Below, piece by piece: positions 13,403 through 14,865 of a stretch of 14,865 nucleotides of DNA. Below the pieces are notes generated by a model that had not been told where the DNA came from, searched no databases, and was given only the letters and a program-made list of their open reading frames with translations. How positions within the stretch are numbered: position 1 is the first letter of the stretch; each line of letters opens with the position of its first letter. The stretch lies in contig JAEZCJ010000226.1 of NCBI GenBank assembly GCA_023433615.1, positions 1-14,865 on the forward strand, in the 5' to 3' direction. A program made the position numbers and the translations under genes. The DNA comes from Bacillota bacterium (lineage in GTDB: Bacteria > Bacillota > Bacilli > Paenibacillales > Paenibacillaceae).

Positions 13403-14596
13403 TCACCTTCCCTTCTTGGCCGCATGCGCCATCAGGTAGCGGATGTAAGCATCGTCGCGCGCCAGCCACGCCGCATAGTGCCGCTTCGCGTAGTTCTCGG
13501 CTTCCTCGAACGTATCGAACGACGTCTCCAGCGTCTCCTCGTTCGCATCGATATGCCAGCGGCCGCCGGTCTGGAACAAGTACAGCAGCGCTTCCTCCCG
13601 ATTCTCGTATAGGACGCCGTACTGCGAACCCTTGACGTTGTATTCCGTCTTGCCCGAATCGAACCGAATCGGCTCCTGAGGGAACGGCTCTACCGCATAT
13701 AGGCGAAAAGCCTCCTGTGTCAACGAACTGCCCGCTGCCTTCGCGTGGCCCCCGCCTCCGAACCGTCCTGCCACCTCGGATACGTCGACGTTGTCGTGGA
13801 TCGTGCGCAGACTAAGCTTCTTGCCGCCCATATTCAGAATGGCGATGTAGTCCAGATGCGGGAATTCATTGCCGAGCGCATGGCTGAGCTCCGAATGGTA
13901 CGATTCCGCATGCACGATGCCGACGCAGCGGTCCTCGACGAACGTCTGGACAAGCTCTCGCTTTTTCCGCCGGATGTACCGCTCGATCTTGCCCTCCTCC
14001 AGCTCCAGCATCTTCTCCTCGAATTCGGTGTAAGCGAACGACTCCTGCTCCATGACGCGACTTGCCATCATGGCCTCGAATTCATCCAGCGAGTAGAGGA
14101 AGAACAGGTCATTGAGCCGCTTGGCCGACGCGATGCCCTTCTCCTCCCACTCCCACGTATCATATTGCCGCACCAGCTCGACGAATTCGGCGATCGCGGC
14201 GCGCTGCTTGAGCAGTCCGTGCTGGACCAGATAGTCGTAGTATAGCGATGTCGCCGAAGCGAGCCTCCCGTCGTCGTACGCGACCTGCACGCATGCCCAT
14301 GAATGGCTGTTCAGATGAAGCGCGGATTTGTGGTGGTCGAGCAGCCGGATCGAGCCGCCTTGGGCAGCGTACTGGTCCAGCCCCTTGGCGTTCGATTCGT
14401 CGACCGAGAGATCCGTGATGAACAGCAGCTTGCCCTTCTTCGGCTTATTGCCTGCCCGCTCGAGATAGCGCTGCACCTGCGGGTTCAGGCTGGATACGGA
14501 ATGATAGCGGATATCGGCCTTATCGCCGAACGCGCAGCGCGCAAGAATGCCGCAGCCGACGCCGTCCAGATCGTTATGGGTATATAGCTCGTGCAT
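13403..14596 (-). CDS. DHH/DHHA1-family phosphoesterase (nanoRNase / pAp phosphatase-like)
   Basis: This 397-residue cytosolic Mn-dependent phosphoesterase has N-terminal metal motifs THNDLDGVG (residues 6-14), FITDLS (59-64) and LLDHHKSA (86-93), and the DHHA1 substrate-binding GRFGGGGHAKAAG ending at about 289. The order fits the RecJ/NrnA superfamily, which breaks short oligonucleotides, pAp or cyclic dinucleotides. About 108 residues after the GGGGH motif, including FDTFEEAENYAKRHYAAWLA, form an extension of unknown role. Because the window also carries two c-di-GMP synthases, a role with pGpG or linear dinucleotides is possible but unproven. ATG 14596 has AGGAGG (14612-14607) ahead. It is the first gene of a two-gene operon. 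Confidence 0.85.
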   Translation of the reverse strand: MHELYTHNDLDGVGCGILARCAFGDKADIRYHSVSSLNPQVQRYLERAGNKPKKGKLLFITDLSVDESNAKGLDQYAAQGGSIRLLDHHKSALHLNSHSWACVQVAYDDGRLASATSLYYDYLVQHGLLKQRAAIAEFVELVRQYDTWEWEEKGIASAKRLNDLFFLYSLDEFEAMMASRVMEQESFAYTEFEEKMLELEEGKIERYIRRKKRELVQTFVEDRCVGIVHAESYHSELSHALGNEFPHLDYIAILNMGGKKLSLRTIHDNVDVSEVAGRFGGGGHAKAAGSSLTQEAFRLYAVEPFPQEPIRFDSGKTEYNVKGSQYGVLYENREEALLYLFQTGGRWHIDANEETLETSFDTFEEAENYAKRHYAAWLARDDAYIRYLMAHAAKKGR

Positions 14597-14613
14597 GCAT
14601 GAACAGCCTCCTG

Positions 14614-14662
14614 TATGCCAGTGATTGCCAAGTTAGCTTTTCCTGGCAAGGGGCATGGCATA
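14614..14662. repeat. Nested inverted repeat between the DHH and lactonase genes
   Basis: Outer arms are TATGCCA (14614-14620) and TGGCATA (14656-14662); inner arms are TTGCCA (14625-14630) and TGGCAA (14644-14649) around a 13-base centre. This gives four TGCCA-type half-sites arranged symmetrically, spaced 10 and 12 bases within each side. The left edge abuts the ribosome site of the DHH gene. It could be an operator for one or both divergent genes, or a leader hairpin of the DHH message. Confidence 0.5.
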
Positions 14663-14683
14663 CCGTTCCATCCCGCTATAGGC

Positions 14684-14689
14684 TATACT
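14684..14689 (+). promoter_or_regulatory. Candidate -10 for the lactonase-like gene
   Basis: TATACT lies 43 bases before the start codon at 14732. No convincing -35 is found at normal spacing, so this is a weak call; an activator bound to the neighbouring inverted repeat could explain the missing -35. Confidence 0.3.
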
Positions 14690-14731
14690 AGAGCATGACC
14701 ATATTTATTGAAGGGACGTGTACTTGTACCC

Positions 14732-14865
14732 ATGAACGAATCAAGCCGCTTCGTCGTGATCGGCTCGTACGCCGACGCCGCCGATCCCGGGCTGTATGTC
14801 GGGCGCTATGACGCCGAGCATGGACGCATTGCCATTGTGGAGCAGGTCGACGGCCTGCGCAACCC
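14732..14865 (+). CDS. Lactonase-family beta-propeller protein, N-terminal part
   Basis: Only the first 44 residues are in the window. FVVIGSYADAADPGLYVGRYDAEHGRIAIVEQVDGLRNP matches the opening blade of the 6-phosphogluconolactonase / YkgB (Lactonase, PF10282) family, where a strand with G-[ST]-Y is followed by a Gly-[IL]-Tyr-V strand. The enzyme would be expected to hydrolyse a sugar lactone. ATG 14732 is the assumed start; AAGGGA (14711-14716) is rather far upstream, and an in-frame TTG at 14708 is less well supported. The family call is reasonable but rests on little sequence. Confidence 0.65.
   Translation, partial: MNESSRFVVIGSYADAADPGLYVGRYDAEHGRIAIVEQVDGLRN

Overview
The window looks like chromosomal DNA of a fairly GC-rich spore-forming Firmicute, most likely Paenibacillaceae (Paenibacillus or Cohnella type). 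The reasons are strong AGGAGG-type ribosome binding sites, frequent TTG/GTG starts, a perfect CIRCE operator, possible Spo0A boxes and a secreted protein pairing a copper-amine-oxidase-type N-terminal domain with a GH18-like domain. No rRNA, tRNA, CRISPR array, insertion sequence or phage gene was seen. The genus is inferred from style and protein resemblance, not from a search.

Layout. 1-155 is the tail of a hexapeptide-repeat acyltransferase. 210-1256 (+) is an aminoglycoside-phosphotransferase-fold kinase. 1345-3563 (-) holds two tandem, translationally coupled membrane diguanylate cyclases. Their leader (about 3621-3714, minus strand) matches a c-di-GMP-I (GEMM-I) riboswitch, so the product of the operon probably feeds back on its own transcript. 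3940-4773 (+) is an aldo/keto reductase with a textbook terminator. 4988-6451 (+) is an exported FAD-dependent oxidoreductase lipoprotein with two Spo0A-box-like sites at its start. 6599-8488 (-) is htpG (Hsp90) behind a sigma-A promoter and a perfect CIRCE operator, but interrupted by an in-frame amber codon.

8939-11545 (+) is the most interesting region. It is a compact RiPP-like (ribosomally made, modified peptide) cassette. It holds a ThiF/E1-type adenylating enzyme with an N-terminal peptide-recognition-like domain; a 20-residue basic peptide gene that overlaps the enzyme stop codon and has a near-perfect Shine-Dalgarno; a hairpin; a membrane M50 zinc protease whose N-terminus also looks like a recognition domain; and a 29-residue single-helix membrane peptide. 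There is no YcaO, radical SAM, lanthionine synthetase or ABC transporter in the window. The expected logic is that the E1-like enzyme activates the peptide, the M50 protease cuts it at the membrane, and the 29-residue protein helps, protects the cell or is a second product. I do not recognise this combination as a described system.

11627-12886 (+) is the secreted GH18-like protein. It converges, with a shared TTAA stop, on an operon of an unrecognised 170-residue protein and a DHH-family phosphoesterase (12883-14596, -). At the right edge a lactonase-type beta-propeller gene begins (14732 to end, +), divergent from the DHH gene across a nested inverted repeat.
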